Below, in pieces: positions 6,081 through 6,312 of a stretch of 6,312 nt of DNA (positions are counted from its first letter, which is position 1; every line of letters begins with the position of its first letter). The stretch is from Candidatus Zixiibacteriota bacterium. Lineage in GTDB: Bacteria > Zixibacteria > MSB-5A5 > GN15 > FEB-12. The position numbers were made by a program, and so were the translations under genes. The DNA is taken from the NCBI GenBank assembly GCA_003641405.1, contig QNAF01000158.1, forward strand, positions 1-6,312, written 5' to 3'. Under the pieces are notes generated by a model, which ran no database searches, had not been told where the DNA came from, and saw only the letters and a program-made list of their open reading frames with translations.

Positions 6081-6312
6081 GTGAAACGATCGCAACTTCC
6101 AAACCTGTTTGAGCTTGAAAGCCTCGAAGAGCGGATCATGCTCTCAGGCGATCCGCTTTTTGGGGCAATCCATGTGGTAGCGCCTGACCAGTTGGATCGT
6201 CTGTTCGATGCCGCCCCGGAAGCTCCGGGCCTGGAAGAGGTTCTGATCTCAGGAGAAAATACATCTCAAGACCAATCCGCTCATCAACCTTCAGAATACG
6301 ACCCCTCCAAAA
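6081..6312 (+). CDS. LEPR-XLL-type N-terminus of a probable giant surface protein, 3'-truncated
   Basis: GTG at 6081 opens a frame that runs past the window end (77 complete codons). The N-terminus is basic (K2, R3). Residues 9-26, LFELESLEERIMLSGDPL, match the LEPR-XLL signature L-F-E-x-LEPR-x-L-L-S-x-D found at the start of many very large secreted or surface proteins in Desulfobacterota, Planctomycetota and relatives; here the Pro is Glu (LEER). The start is fixed by the TGA at 6078-6080 just upstream and by the usual distance of about 10-20 residues to the motif. The next in-frame ATG (6138) would delete the motif. Residues 28-77 are acidic and low in complexity (EAPGLEEV, NTSQDQSAHQ), like the linker that usually follows. 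No Shine-Dalgarno is visible before the GTG. Expression is probably under the upstream cyclic di-GMP riboswitch. The rest of the protein is outside the window, so its function is open. Confidence 0.88.
   Translation, partial: MKRSQLPNLFELESLEERIMLSGDPLFGAIHVVAPDQLDRLFDAAPEAPGLEEVLISGENTSQDQSAHQPSEYDPSK
6126..6161 (+). terminator. Terminator-like hairpin with T-tract inside the LEPR-type coding region
   Basis: AGCGGATC (6130-6137) and GATCCGCT (6150-6157) form a perfect 8-bp stem around a 12-nt loop. It extends outward to 12 pairs with two G-U pairs, down to 6126/6161. The right arm ends in a run of five T (6157-6161). This is the layout of an intrinsic terminator, but it lies at codons 16-27 of the gene, about 85 nt beyond the riboswitch. 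It could terminate transcripts early or simply reflect codon choice for EERIMLSGDPLF. Confidence 0.4.

Noticed and set aside
5846..6139. 97-codon minus-strand frame
   Set aside because: It lies antisense to the riboswitch, palindromes and LEPR motif; its open length follows from those constrained sequences.

Overview
The window looks like part of a secreted-protein gene cluster from a Desulfobacterota-type (Desulfobacterales-like) bacterium. This is inferred from three things: an EF-hand/dockerin-like C-terminal module of the D-x-N-G-x-G-K-I-G-L-x-E-A-I-Y-I-L-Q type, a LEPR-XLL-type N-terminus, and a GEMM-I (cyclic di-GMP-I) riboswitch. All three are frequent in that group, but none is exclusive to it. 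Base composition is moderate, near 50% GC by eye. All genes lie on the + strand.

Layout. (1) Positions 1-4137 are the 3' part of a very large extracellular protein gene. The frame is open from base 1, so the true start lies upstream. It encodes the end of a CARDB domain, then about 450 residues I cannot classify, then a regular PPC-CARDB-PPC-CARDB-PPC-CARDB-PPC tail. (2) Positions 4138-4360 are a 223-bp spacer with a candidate sigma70 promoter and a GC-rich, repeat-like, apparently noncoding block. (3) Positions 4361-5803 encode a 480-residue exported modular protein: signal peptide, galactose-binding-like beta-sandwich, Big_9/cadherin-like domain, PKD/K319-like domain, and a C-terminal pair of dockerin-like calcium loops. 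(4) Positions 5804-6080 are a 277-bp regulatory region with a CRP-type TGTGA-N6-TCACA site, an overlapping 21-bp palindrome, a second shorter palindrome, and a well-formed cyclic di-GMP-I riboswitch. (5) From 6081 to the window end is the start of a protein with a LEPR-XLL-like N-terminus (here LEER-IML), a motif typical of giant surface or secreted proteins.

How they may work together. The three proteins look like extracellular matrix, adhesion or calcium-dependent surface components. The most notable point is that the LEPR-type gene sits directly behind a cyclic di-GMP riboswitch, with a cAMP-receptor-like operator further upstream. That suggests two nucleotide second messengers converge on one surface protein. 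A strong terminator-like hairpin inside its first 30 codons and the absence of a Shine-Dalgarno sequence are further oddities of this leader. No enzyme, mobile element, CRISPR array, tRNA or rRNA was seen.
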